Part shown: positions 17,766 through 26,523 of the stretch, piece after piece
Numbering within the stretch: the first letter of the stretch is position 1
How the letters are laid out: every line of letters starts with the position of its first letter
NCBI RefSeq assembly: GCF_019710575.1
Contig: NZ_JAHWFK010000005.1
Span: 124,001-188,000 of the forward strand
Direction: 5' to 3'
DNA: 64,000 nt
Source of the DNA: Paractinoplanes polyasparticus
GTDB taxonomy: Bacteria; Actinomycetota; Actinomycetes; Mycobacteriales; Micromonosporaceae
The notes under the pieces: generated by a model
Told to the model about the DNA's origin: nothing
What the model saw: the letters and a program-made list of their open reading frames with translations, nothing else
Databases searched by the model: none
Position numbers and translations under genes: made by a program

Positions 17766-19735
17766 GCGCAACGGACGAAGGAGACGGCAGCCGAGTGCAA
17801 GCACCGACAGGAGCCGGAGGAGATCAGAGCGCGCGTCAGCCGACGCCTGAGGTCGGCCACGACCAGTTGATGGCGTTGATCGATCACACGTCGGCGGTGA
17901 TCTACATGCGGAAGTCCGACGGGCGATACCTGCTGGTGAACCGGGAGTATGAACGGCTGTTCGACCTGCGTCGCGAGGACATCGTGGGGCTCACCGACCA
18001 CGACCTGTTCCCCCGCGAGGTCGCTGACGCGTTTCGTGAGAATGATCGGCAGGCGCTGGCCGGAGGGGTCCCGATCCAGCGGGAGGAGTCCGTGCCCGGC
18101 GACGACGGCGTGCGGACCTACCTGACTGTCAAGTTTCCTCTGATCGACGAGCACGGCATTCCGTACGCGGTAGCCGGCATCTCCACCGACATCACCGAGC
18201 GCAGCCGGGCCGAAGCCGCGCTGCGTGACAGCGAGGAACGGTTCCGCCTGCTCGCTGAACACGCCCAGGACATCATCTTCCGGTACCGGCTGGGTTCAGC
18301 TCCGGCGATGGAGTACCTGAGCCGAGCCGTCGAGGCGATCACCGGCTTCGCGGCCGAGGACTACTACGCCGATCCCCAGCTGCTCGTGAGCCGGATCGAG
18401 CCCGAGGACCGGCGGATGTTCGAGCAGTCCTGGCAGGCGCCCCGTTCCGGGACCACCACCTTCCGTCTGCGCCGCCGCGACGGCGAGGTGGTCTGGATGG
18501 AGCAGCGAGCCAGCGCGGTCACCGATGATGCCGGCGAACTCGTCGCCGTCGAGGGCATCCTGCGCGACGTCACCGAACGGATGGCCGCCGAACAGGAACG
18601 CTCCCAACTCGAACAACAGCTGCGCCAAGCGGAACGGCTCGACTCCCTCGGGCAACTCGCCGGCGGAGTCGCCCACGACTTCAACAACATCCTCGCGGTG
18701 ATCTCCGGATACGCTGACATGCTCGTCGACGAGCTCGGCGACGACCATCCCAGCCGGCCGGACGCGGCCAGTATCAAACAGGCTGCGGCCCGGGGCACCG
18801 CGTTGACCCGCCAACTGCTCCTGTTCAGCCACTCCGAACCGTCGAAAGCGGAACTGCTGGACCTCAACACCGTCACGGCGGAAATGCTGTTGCTGCTCGA
18901 CCGGACACTCGGCGAGGACATCGAGCTCTCCACGGTGCTGGCCCCGGATCTTCCCCCGGTGGTCATGGACCGCAGCAAGTTCGAGCAGGTCCTGATGAAC
19001 GCGGTGCTCAACGCCCGTGCCGCGATGACGTCCGGGGGCCGGCTGACGATCAGCACCAGCCTCGAACACGGCGGTGAAGGCGGCAAGCTGGTCAGCCTGG
19101 CGGTGGCCGACACCGGCAGCGGCATGACGCCGGAGGTCCTGGCACGCGCCTTCGAGCCGTTCTTCACGACCAAGGGCCGCGGCAGCGGCACCGGCTTGGG
19201 GCTGGCCACCACGTACGGCGTGGTCACCGAAGCGGGCGGCACGATCAGCCTGGAGTCGAAGGTGGGCGGTGGCACAACTCTGCGGGTCCGCCTGCCCGCC
19301 AGCGATGAGGACGCGCCCACCGTCAGCCCGGCCTTACCGGAGGCATCCGCCCTGACCGGCAACGGCCAGCGGATCCTGGTCGTCGAGGACGAGGAAGCGG
19401 TCCGCGACATCGTCTGCCGGCTGCTCGTGAAAGGGGGCTACAAGGTCTTCGCCGCTCAGCACCCCGCCGAAGCTCTCCGCATGTGCCGCGACGGTGCGCT
19501 CGCCTTCGACGTGCTGGTCACCGACGTGATCATGCCCGGCATGTCGGGCACCCAGCTGTTCGCAGAGCTACGACGAGACCGGCCAAATTTGCCGGTGCTT
19601 TTCATGTCCGGCTACACCAGCGGCCCGGCACCGGGCGGTCAGGAACTGCCGCCCGACGCCCCGCTGATCCGCAAGCCGTTCGAGAGTCATGTTTTCCTCA
19701 AGGAGATGTACCAGCTGGCCACCGAACGCGTCTGA
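17762..19735 (+). CDS. Hybrid sensor histidine kinase (PAS-PAS-HisKA-HATPase-REC)
   Basis: The 657-aa kinase has no membrane segment. Two PAS domains occupy about 30-140 and 155-280, the second ending with a PAC-like segment before TERMAAEQERSQLEQQL. HisKA follows with the phosphorylated His in LAGGVAHDFNN near 303. The HATPase has N-box EQVLMNAVLNAR, G1 VADTGSGMT and G2 GSGTGLGLAT. A C-terminal receiver begins ILVVEDEEAV, with phospho-acceptor Asp in VLVTDVIMPG near 588 and Lys in LIRKPFES. It is a cytosolic sensor that phosphorylates its own receiver, with no separate response regulator beside it. It overlaps the preceding unknown gene by 4 bp. Confidence 0.92.
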   Translation: MSATDEGDGSRVQAPTGAGGDQSARQPTPEVGHDQLMALIDHTSAVIYMRKSDGRYLLVNREYERLFDLRREDIVGLTDHDLFPREVADAFRENDRQALAGGVPIQREESVPGDDGVRTYLTVKFPLIDEHGIPYAVAGISTDITERSRAEAALRDSEERFRLLAEHAQDIIFRYRLGSAPAMEYLSRAVEAITGFAAEDYYADPQLLVSRIEPEDRRMFEQSWQAPRSGTTTFRLRRRDGEVVWMEQRASAVTDDAGELVAVEGILRDVTERMAAEQERSQLEQQLRQAERLDSLGQLAGGVAHDFNNILAVISGYADMLVDELGDDHPSRPDAASIKQAAARGTALTRQLLLFSHSEPSKAELLDLNTVTAEMLLLLDRTLGEDIELSTVLAPDLPPVVMDRSKFEQVLMNAVLNARAAMTSGGRLTISTSLEHGGEGGKLVSLAVADTGSGMTPEVLARAFEPFFTTKGRGSGTGLGLATTYGVVTEAGGTISLESKVGGGTTLRVRLPASDEDAPTVSPALPEASALTGNGQRILVVEDEEAVRDIVCRLLVKGGYKVFAAQHPAEALRMCRDGALAFDVLVTDVIMPGMSGTQLFAELRRDRPNLPVLFMSGYTSGPAPGGQELPPDAPLIRKPFESHVFLKEMYQLATERV

Positions 19736-19849
19736 TCTTCGTTTGCGCGCGGTCTCCCTCGGCCGCGGTGCCCGGGGTCAATCGCAGATCGGTGCGCTGG
19801 TCGCCCGCTGGGTACGGACCTGACGCCGGCCGGCGGTCGACGATCGGCG

Positions 19850-20683
19850 CTAGGGCTTGCGGGCCACCGCCCCGTAGACCGAGACCTGCCCGTCCGAGGG
19901 CGGCGGTTGATCGGTGGCCTCGCCGAGATCCGGTCGCCACGCGGGCAGGATCTGCAGTCCGGGTTCCACCATCTCCAGGCCGGTGAAGAACTGTCCGATC
20001 TGCTCCTTGGAACGGACCTTCATGGTGACGCCCTGCCGGCGGTAGACCTCCGTCACGTGCTCCCAGGCCTCCGGCCGGAAGTCGCCGGTCAGGTGCGACA
20101 ACGCCAGGTAGCTGCCTGCAGGCAACGCTGCCAGGAGCCGGTCGACGATGTCCCCCGGATGGTGCTCGTCGCCGATGAAATGCAGGATCGCCATGAGGAG
20201 CAAGCCGACCGGGCGGTCCAGGTCGAGAGTGTCGCTCAGGGTCTTCGAGCCGAGGATCGTGTCGACGTCGCGCAGGTCCGCGTCGATGTAGTCGGTCTTG
20301 CCGTCGGGATGGCTGGTCAGCAGCGCACGGGCGTGGGCCAGCACGATCGGGTCGTTGTCCACGTAGACGATCCGTGCGCGGGCATTGATCGCCTGGGCGA
20401 CATGGTGGACGTTCGGCGCGCTCGGGATCCCGGTCCCGATGTCGAGGAACTGATCGATGCCCTGCTCGGCCAGGAACCGCACCGCCCGGCGCAGGAACAG
20501 CCGGTTCTCGCGCGGTGGGATCCGGCTGTCCGGGTTGGCCTGCATGCCCTTGTGGGCCGCCTCGCGGTCGGCCGCGAAGTTGTCCTTGCCGCCGAGAAGG
20601 TAGTCGTACACCCGGGCCGGGTGCGGGCGATCGGTGCGCAGGTCGATCCGGGCCCCGGGATCCAGGTCGTCTTGTTCGGACAT
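19850..20683 (-). CDS. SAM-dependent methyltransferase, actinobacterial PF04672 (DUF574) type
   Basis: The 277-aa protein has the signature of this actinomycete-expanded family: RPHPARVYDYLLGGKDNFAAD at the start (two stretches), then FLDIGTGIPSAPNVHHVAQ as the SAM-binding motif, VDNDPIVLAHA, and LSHLTGD. I chose ATG at 20683 because AAGGAG lies 9 bp upstream, whereas the in-frame ATG at 20701 lies before that site and the one at 20692 has no spacing. Members are common and mostly uncharacterised. It stands alone, with no pathway context. Confidence 0.85.
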   Translation of the reverse strand: MSEQDDLDPGARIDLRTDRPHPARVYDYLLGGKDNFAADREAAHKGMQANPDSRIPPRENRLFLRRAVRFLAEQGIDQFLDIGTGIPSAPNVHHVAQAINARARIVYVDNDPIVLAHARALLTSHPDGKTDYIDADLRDVDTILGSKTLSDTLDLDRPVGLLLMAILHFIGDEHHPGDIVDRLLAALPAGSYLALSHLTGDFRPEAWEHVTEVYRRQGVTMKVRSKEQIGQFFTGLEMVEPGLQILPAWRPDLGEATDQPPPSDGQVSVYGAVARKP

Positions 20684-20780
20684 CCGTGACATCTCCTTCA
20701 CCGGCCTCCCGCGGGCCGGGTCGGCTACCGCAGGATCCTAGAGACCGGCTGCGGCCGGGTCGAGGCCTGCTGGTCCGCGC

Positions 20781-21315
20781 TCACCGGGCGACCCAACGGT
20801 GGTAGGCGTCCAGGTCGACGTTGCCGCCACAGACGATCGTGACCACGTGGCGGCCGGCGAAGCGGTCCGGATCTTCCAGGACGGCGGCGACGCCGAGGGC
20901 GGCCGACGGTTCGACGACCAGCTCCAGGCCGATGGTCGCCGCGCCCTCGCAGGTCTCGAGATCGAGGCTGTCCTCGACCAGCCGGACGCCCCGCCGACGG
21001 GCGATGGTCGCCGCCCGTTCGCGGGCCGTCTCGAAGTCGCCGTCCGCCAGCTCCAGGTGCGCCCCGAAGGAGCGGATCCTCTCAAGCTTGACCGCCGGCG
21101 CCAGGCGCCGTGCCACCACCGTCACGTCCACTCCCCGGCAGCGGCCCGACCAACCCAGCGCCTGACCGAGGTTGCCGGCGCTGGCGCACACCACCGCCGC
21201 AGCCGAGCCGGCTTCCCAGCGCGTCACACCGGTACAGCGGCGAGTCCAGAAAGACCGGGTCGATCACCTCGCGGGCCGCGCGGATCCGGTCAAGATCGGG
21301 TCGGGTCCGGATCAC
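20781..21315 (-). pseudogene. Threonine/serine dehydratase remnant with frameshift and internal deletions
   Basis: Blocks of a PLP-dependent threonine dehydratase appear in order on the minus strand. RAAREVIDPVFLDSPLY is in one frame (21315 to about 21230). VVCASAGNLGQALGW, VKLERIRSFGAHLEL and LVEDSLDLETCEGAATIGLEL then follow in another frame, running straight into VEPSAALGVAAVLED and VVTIVCGGNVD. Against an intact enzyme of about 320 aa, the segment with the PLP-binding lysine (normally NPxxSFKxRG) is gone. About 80 residues between GLEL and VEPSAAL are also gone. It cannot be active. Confidence 0.83.
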
Positions 21316-21321
21316 GGTCGG

Positions 21322-22146
21322 TCAATCTACCCTCCGGCTTCGGGACCGTTCCGCGATTGCCGCCTGGATGCGGCGGAGCGTGCGCAAGGCTTTCTTCGCC
21401 GCGACGCGCACTTCGCCGTCGAACACCGTCGTCCCCCGGTCCTCGGCCATCAGCCGCTCCAGCGTCGGTACGGCGCGGTCGTCGCCGGATGAGCCGAGGG
21501 CGACGGCGGCCCAGTACCGCTGATCCGGGTCGGCGCTCTCGGTTGCCGTCAGCAGGCGGGGGATCACCGCCGGGGTGAACAGGGCCAGCGTGCTCGCGAG
21601 GTAGCCGATGCGGGGAAAACGCCGGTGCTCGAACTCGTGCCAGAGCGCCTCCAGCGCCGCGTCGCCGCCGATGCGGGCCAGGGCGTCGGCGGTTCGCTGG
21701 CGGAGCCAGTCGGCCTCGTCGGCCAGCAGCGGTTGCAGGGCGGGGACGGCGGAGGCGTCGCCGAGCCGGCCGAGCGCGGTCACCGACTCGTCGCGGACGA
21801 TCCACTGCGGGTGGTCGAGCAGCTTGATGAGCTGGGGTACCGCGGCTCGGATGTCCATGGCGGCGCAACCCATCGCAGCCCAGGCCTGGCAGTTGTAGCG
21901 GGTGTCGCCCAGCGCGGCCAGCAACGGTTCTTCCAGACCGGGGTCGGCGAAGACGGCGGCCTGGTTCATCGCCCGTGAGTACAGCGACCGGTGATAGTCC
22001 CGGTAGTAGCGGACGAGGGCGTGCAGCGCCGCGACGGCTGACTCGTCGCCGTGTTCGCGGGCCCGGTCGAGCAGCTGATGCACGTGCGCTTCGCGGGTCT
22101 CGAGGTCGCCTGATCGAAGGCCCTGCAGGTCAGGAGAGGTCATCAC
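21322..22146 (-). CDS. HEAT-repeat protein
   Basis: The 274-aa protein consists of HEAT/PBS-lyase-type helical repeats, for example AVPQLIKLLDHPQWIVRDESVTALGRLGD (shown as AVPQLIKLLDHPQW and DESVTALGRLGD), AVPALQPLLADEADWLRQRT and AVPTLERLMAEDR. Such proteins act as protein-binding scaffolds. The GTG start at 22146 overlaps the stop of a small upstream gene (GTGA), which argues for coupled expression. The C-terminus is Arg-rich (RSRSRR). The specific partner is unknown; the small upstream protein is one candidate. Confidence 0.8.
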   Translation of the reverse strand: MMTSPDLQGLRSGDLETREAHVHQLLDRAREHGDESAVAALHALVRYYRDYHRSLYSRAMNQAAVFADPGLEEPLLAALGDTRYNCQAWAAMGCAAMDIRAAVPQLIKLLDHPQWIVRDESVTALGRLGDASAVPALQPLLADEADWLRQRTADALARIGGDAALEALWHEFEHRRFPRIGYLASTLALFTPAVIPRLLTATESADPDQRYWAAVALGSSGDDRAVPTLERLMAEDRGTTVFDGEVRVAAKKALRTLRRIQAAIAERSRSRRVD

Positions 22147-22364
22147 CTGAGGCTGCGGGTCCGGGTCATGGGCTCTTGGTCCGGCAACATGACGGCAATT
22201 CGACCAGATCGCAGGAAATTGTCAACCTCGTATTCGGTCAGCTTCTCTCCGTTGGCCGCCCGCCAGGGGAACATTCCGGCGAGTTTCTTGACGTACCAGC
22301 GGTCGAGGGTGGTGTCGTGGGCGGTTGTGCCGTGGGGCAGGTCAGCGGACTTCACAGTGGTCAC
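22143..22364 (-). CDS. Small unknown protein coupled to the HEAT-repeat gene
   Basis: The frame ends at 22143 and overlaps the HEAT-repeat start by 4 bp. From GTG 22364 it encodes 73 aa, and GTG at 22355 or 22391 are alternatives. The predicted protein is rich in charged residues and contains WYVKKLAGMFPWRAANGEKL and EYEVDNFLRSGRIAVML, which look like ordinary globular sequence rather than a shadow frame. No family is recognised. No clear ribosome site decides the start. The overlap and shared direction suggest it works with the HEAT protein (inference). Confidence 0.55.
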   Translation of the reverse strand: MTTVKSADLPHGTTAHDTTLDRWYVKKLAGMFPWRAANGEKLTEYEVDNFLRSGRIAVMLPDQEPMTRTRSLR

Positions 22365-22468
22365 CGTAACGACCGCGGGGCCCGCCTTCACCGGATACCG
22401 GCCTGACGTCACTCCCCGGCGAACCCAGCGCGAAGTCCCGCACGAAGCGGTGACCAGCCGCGCGCCGC

Positions 22469-24730
22469 TCACACCACTACGCCGTCGAGCGCTTCCAGCC
22501 GGGCCACGACCTCGCTCGGGGGCAGCGGGCGGCCGAACAGATAGCCCTGGCCGTACTCGTAACCCAGGCTCCGGATCAGCTCGCGCTGCTCCTCGGTCTC
22601 GATGCCCTCGGCGACCGAGGAGAAGTCGAGCGCGGTCGCCATCTGGCTGACCGCGTTGGCCACGGCCGCCTGCCGGCCGACGGTGGTGATCGACTCGACG
22701 AACGACCGGTCCAGCTTCAGGGTCGTCACCGGGACGGTCAGCAGCAGGCCGAGCGAGGACGCGGCGGTGCCGAAGTCGTCCAGTGCGAGCCGCAGGCCGA
22801 GGGCGCGCAGGCCCAGGAGCGCCGCGGACGACTCCTCGTCGTCGAGCACCGCGGTCTCGGTGACCTCGATGCTCAACCGGCCCGGAGGCAGGCCGGTGTC
22901 GCGCAGTACCGCGGCCACCTCGTCGACGAAGCCGGGGCTGCGCAACTGGCGGCCGGCCACGTTCACGCCGACGGTCAGGTGCCGGGCGCCCGGGAAGTCG
23001 GCCCGCCACCGGGCGACCTGCCGGCACGCCTCGCGCAGCGCCCAGGCGCCGATCGCCACGATGTGCCCGGACCGTTCGGCGAGCGGGATGAACTCGACCG
23101 GCGAGACCGGGCCGCGGGTCGGGTGGTTCCAGCGGATCAGCGCCTCGACGCCGGTCATCCGCAGGTCGTCGAGCGACACGATCGGCTGGTAGACGAGCGT
23201 GAGCTCACCGGCGTCGACCGCCGTCGCCAGGTCCCGGATGATCTCGGCGTCGGCCGCCGTACGGGCGCCCATCTCGTCGCTGAAGCTGACCGACGTGCCC
23301 TTGCCGCGCCGCTTCGCCTCGTACATCGCGATGTCAGCGTTGCTGAGCAGGGTGGCCGGCTCGTCGCCGGGACGGGCCCAGGCCACGCCGATGCTGGCCC
23401 GGGTATGCCCGGCCAGTGCCGACTGGAGCTCATCGGCGATCCGGCGCGCGTCCTCGGGCCCGGTGCCCGGCAGCAGGATGGTGAACTCGTCGCCGCCGAG
23501 TCGGGAAACCAGGTCGTCGGCGCGGACGGTGGCCCGCAGCCGCTCGGCCACTTCGACCAGCAGCGCGTCGCCGGCGGCGTGCCCCATCGTGTCGTTGACC
23601 GTCTTGAAGTCGTCCAGGTCGATCAGCAGGACGGACGGCGACCGGCCGGCGTCCAGGTGCTGCTGGAGCCGGTCGGTGAAGTGGGTCCGGTTGGCCAGCC
23701 CGGTGAGCCCGTCGGTCGACGCCTGCTCGCGCAGCAACACCTCCTGGTCGGTGAGGTGGTCGAGCGCGACGTCGAGGCGCCGGATCAGGCGCACGTTGTC
23801 CTGGAAGGCGATCAGCTGCCGCGCGGCGACCAGCGCGGTGATGACGACGACACCTGTGGTGGCGCCCCAGAAGCGGGTCGACACGCCGTCCGGCAGCGAT
23901 ATCAGGAACACCGCGAAGGTCACGGCGATCATTCCGTACGGAAGAAGGCTGTAGGGCTTGCGCTTGACCGCCGGCGTCGGGCCGTCGGCGCGCACCACCC
24001 CCTCCTGGATGCGGGGGCCGATCGCGATGAGCAGAGACGGCAGCAGCAGCACCATGAAGACGTACGAACGGTCCTGAGCCTGGAACGGGCCGGGCAGGAA
24101 CGCCACGAGGCCCTGGACGACCGGCGCCGCGACCATCGGCCAGGCCGCGATCCGGGCCATCGGCGGCCGGGGCACCAGCGCCGCCTTCGTCGCTGCGAAG
24201 GCACCCACCACGACCAGGGCGGCCGTGATGCTGGCGGTGACCCGGTCGGCCGGAGCGGTGACCGGATAGACCGCGAAGACCCAGGCCATGGCGCCCCCGC
24301 CGACCAGCACGGTCGTCGCGTCCAGCCAGAACACGAGCCGCTCGCGGGCCGAGCGCAGACCGTGGGGAAAGAGCAGGCAGGCGAGGACGTTGCTCAACAT
24401 GCCGACGATGAAGAACGCCGACTGCACGGCGGTTCCGGTGGGCGACGCGGTGGCCGGATGCAGCAGGACGTACCCGGCCTGGAAGCCGTCGCCGACGGTG
24501 AACGAGGAACCGGCGAAGGCGATCGCCGTCCAGAACCTGCGGTAGTGCGGCACGAGAGCGCGCAGGCGCCAGGCCCCGTACGCCAGGGCGGCGTCCATCG
24601 GCACCTGCGCGCACCAGAAGACCTGTGACTGGCGGTGCGGGTCGCCCTCGAACAGCGCGAACAGCACCAACCCGGTGACGGTCACGGCCACCAGCGCCAT
24701 CAGGACCGCGTCCCGCCGCAGCGACTTCAC
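22469..24730 (-). CDS. Membrane-anchored GGDEF-EAL protein (c-di-GMP cyclase/phosphodiesterase)
   Basis: The 753-aa protein has an N-terminal membrane region with about eight hydrophobic segments (1-290) of no named type. A GGDEF domain follows with an intact RLGGDEF site near 408. Then comes an EAL domain with VEALIRWNH near 527, DFGTAASSLGLL and the loop-6-like SVAEGIETEEQ. Both catalytic signatures are intact, so synthesis and breakdown of c-di-GMP are both possible and direction would depend on signal. GTG at 24730 is preceded by GGGAGG, which fixes the start. In actinomycetes c-di-GMP controls development through BldD. Confidence 0.9.
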   Translation of the reverse strand: MKSLRRDAVLMALVAVTVTGLVLFALFEGDPHRQSQVFWCAQVPMDAALAYGAWRLRALVPHYRRFWTAIAFAGSSFTVGDGFQAGYVLLHPATASPTGTAVQSAFFIVGMLSNVLACLLFPHGLRSARERLVFWLDATTVLVGGGAMAWVFAVYPVTAPADRVTASITAALVVVGAFAATKAALVPRPPMARIAAWPMVAAPVVQGLVAFLPGPFQAQDRSYVFMVLLLPSLLIAIGPRIQEGVVRADGPTPAVKRKPYSLLPYGMIAVTFAVFLISLPDGVSTRFWGATTGVVVITALVAARQLIAFQDNVRLIRRLDVALDHLTDQEVLLREQASTDGLTGLANRTHFTDRLQQHLDAGRSPSVLLIDLDDFKTVNDTMGHAAGDALLVEVAERLRATVRADDLVSRLGGDEFTILLPGTGPEDARRIADELQSALAGHTRASIGVAWARPGDEPATLLSNADIAMYEAKRRGKGTSVSFSDEMGARTAADAEIIRDLATAVDAGELTLVYQPIVSLDDLRMTGVEALIRWNHPTRGPVSPVEFIPLAERSGHIVAIGAWALREACRQVARWRADFPGARHLTVGVNVAGRQLRSPGFVDEVAAVLRDTGLPPGRLSIEVTETAVLDDEESSAALLGLRALGLRLALDDFGTAASSLGLLLTVPVTTLKLDRSFVESITTVGRQAAVANAVSQMATALDFSSVAEGIETEEQRELIRSLGYEYGQGYLFGRPLPPSEVVARLEALDGVVV

Positions 24731-24798
24731 CCGAACCTCCCACCCAGCTCTCCGACCTCTGCAAGTCGGCCGGAAATCCGGCGAGCTGAAGGAAAACG

Positions 24799-26262
24799 TC
24801 AGATCAAGCCCGGCCGCACGAACAGCGAGCTGTCGGCCCGGAACTCGGCGCTGCCGTCGAACTGGTCGATCCCGAGCTTGTCGCCGACCCGGCGGACGAA
24901 GAAGCCGCGGAAGTTGTACGACTCGAGCGAGATGCCGCCCGGGACGTAGCCGGCCTGGCTGCAGAAGGTCGCGTCGCGCCGGAACAGGACAGTGCCGTCG
25001 TCCTCGCTCAGCCGCAGGCGGAAGTTCTGGTGACGCAGGTACCGGCCGCCGGAACCGCGCAGCGACACGCACAACGGGTCGGCCAGGCCCGGCACCACCT
25101 GGAGGGTGGCTCGCTGCCGGTCGGCGGGGGCGTCGGCCGGGCCGACCTTCTCGAGGACGCCCTCGTCGCCGGAGACGGCCACGAAGCGACCGGGCGCGGC
25201 AGCCGACTCGAGCGACACCGGCCCGGGGGCCAGCGGTCCCGCGGACGTCCGGGGCTGCGGCGACCCCACGGCAGCACCCGGAGGGGGTTGCGTCCCGGTG
25301 GCCCAGCCCGTCGCGGGCACCGTGACGCCGACGGCCAGGACACTCGCGCCCACCACGGCCACCAGCGGATGCGCGGCGGCCGCATGCACTGCGCGGCCCG
25401 CCCACGAGGCGGCGGTCAGCGTCTTGGCCAGGGCTGCTGTCGCAGCTTCGCCGTACGCGGCGGCATTGACCAGAGCGGCGCCGGTGAGCGCGATCGGCAC
25501 GGGGAGCAGCGCGAGGGTCAGCAACAGCCGGTCGTCCGGGACCAGCTCGCCGGTCGCGCGGGCACACACGGGGCACGACCGCACGTGCCGGCCGAGCCGC
25601 TTGCGCCAGTACGGGCTCGCCGTCCCGTCCCAGTCGACCACGGCCGCGCCGAGCACCTCGCAGCCGGGCACGGCCTCGAGCGCCGCGACGATGCCGCGGC
25701 TGGTCGCGAGCTGTTCGCGCATGCGCTGGATGCGTACGCCGGCGTGAGCCACGCTGACGTTCAGGGCGGCCGCGACCTCGGCCCGGGTGAGCTCGCCGGC
25801 CAACTCGAGCCACCACAGCGAAAAGACCGTGCGCTCCTCGGCGCCGAGCCAGGCGGTCGCGTGCCGCACCTGACGGCGCTGACCGGACAGCGCCGCCCGC
25901 AGGACGGCCGGCCCTTCCACCTCGGCGGCGGCGTCCTCGCGGTCGTCCGCCGCCTCCAGCGGGGCGGCCCGGCCGGCCACCGCGTTCTCGCGGGCCACAT
26001 GGGTGCCGACCTGGTGGACGGCGATGGCCGTGAGCCACGACCGGAAGCTGCCCGGCGATCGCAGGTCTCCCAGCTGCCGCAGCGCGCGCACCATGACGTC
26101 CTGCACCACGTCGTCGACCTGCGCGTCGTCGTGCAGCACCCGGCGGACGAGGTTGTAGACCAGCGGCAGATGGCGACGGGAGAGCTCGTTCAGCGCCTCG
26201 CGGTCGCCGGCCCGGGCCGCGAGCACCACCTCGTCGTCGCGGACGGGCCGAGGTCCAGCCAT
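24799..26262 (-). CDS. ECF-type sigma factor fused to zinc anti-sigma motif, hydrophobic segments and AbfB domain
   Basis: The 487-aa protein starts at ATG 26262 behind AAGGAGGG. Sigma region 2 lies at about 30-95 (DVVQDVMVRALRQLGD) and region 4 at 135-190 (LTRAEVAAALNVSVAHAGVR). A ZAS-like zinc motif HVRSCPVC lies near 225. Two hydrophobic stretches span about 240-265 and 290-315, and a Pro-rich linker follows. From about 349 to the end is an AbfB-type arabinofuranose-binding beta-trefoil (RYLRHQNFRLRL, RRDATFCSQ, ISLESYNFRGFFVRR). Sigma factors with fused anti-sigma and sugar-binding domains are known in Actinobacteria. The divergent GH62 arabinofuranosidase suggests the ligand and target. 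One membrane pass would put AbfB outside; two would put it inside. Confidence 0.87.
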   Translation of the reverse strand: MAGPRPVRDDEVVLAARAGDREALNELSRRHLPLVYNLVRRVLHDDAQVDDVVQDVMVRALRQLGDLRSPGSFRSWLTAIAVHQVGTHVARENAVAGRAAPLEAADDREDAAAEVEGPAVLRAALSGQRRQVRHATAWLGAEERTVFSLWWLELAGELTRAEVAAALNVSVAHAGVRIQRMREQLATSRGIVAALEAVPGCEVLGAAVVDWDGTASPYWRKRLGRHVRSCPVCARATGELVPDDRLLLTLALLPVPIALTGAALVNAAAYGEAATAALAKTLTAASWAGRAVHAAAAHPLVAVVGASVLAVGVTVPATGWATGTQPPPGAAVGSPQPRTSAGPLAPGPVSLESAAAPGRFVAVSGDEGVLEKVGPADAPADRQRATLQVVPGLADPLCVSLRGSGGRYLRHQNFRLRLSEDDGTVLFRRDATFCSQAGYVPGGISLESYNFRGFFVRRVGDKLGIDQFDGSAEFRADSSLFVRPGLI

Positions 26263-26362
26263 CGGGTGCCCTCCTTCCTGCGCCGGGGCGGGGTGAGCGC
26301 TCACCAACCCGCGACCGGATCGTAAGAGAGGGGATCGACGCATTCAAGAAGATGAAAAAGTG

Positions 26363-26381
26363 TTACGCCGGTACGGCGTAA
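26363..26381. promoter_or_regulatory. Perfect 19-bp inverted repeat upstream of GH62 gene
   Basis: TTACGCCG and CGGCGTAA are exact 8-bp arms around a GTA centre. The site lies about 100 bp upstream of the sigma gene start and 143 bp upstream of the GH62 start, in their shared intergenic region. It is an unassigned operator or hairpin, and no matching regulator is encoded nearby. Confidence 0.55.
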
Positions 26382-26474
26382 TTGGTCCCGGCAAAGCGTC
26401 TTGAACCGGCCGAAATGTTCTGGCAGCATTCGCGACATCCCCTCGACCTATTTTCCGTTCCGGTCGGCGCTGAA

Positions 26475-26488
26475 TGTTAACGCTCACA
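26475..26488. promoter_or_regulatory. Candidate LacI-family operator before the arabinofuranosidase gene
   Basis: TGTTAACGCTCACA is an imperfect palindrome around CG (5 of 7 pairs). It resembles the TGTTAGCGCTAACA-type LacI-family sites found upstream of many actinomycete polysaccharide-degradation genes. It ends 35 bp before the GH62 start codon. The assignment rests on similarity alone. Confidence 0.4.
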
Positions 26489-26523
26489 GAGAATGTCCCT
26501 CCCCCGAATCGAAGGAGCACGCC

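Noticed and set aside
22469..26347. A single protein joining the GGDEF-EAL gene and the sigma-factor region.
   Set aside because: The upstream part is out of frame with the sigma factor and has shadow composition. A good ribosome site at 24730 marks the real start.
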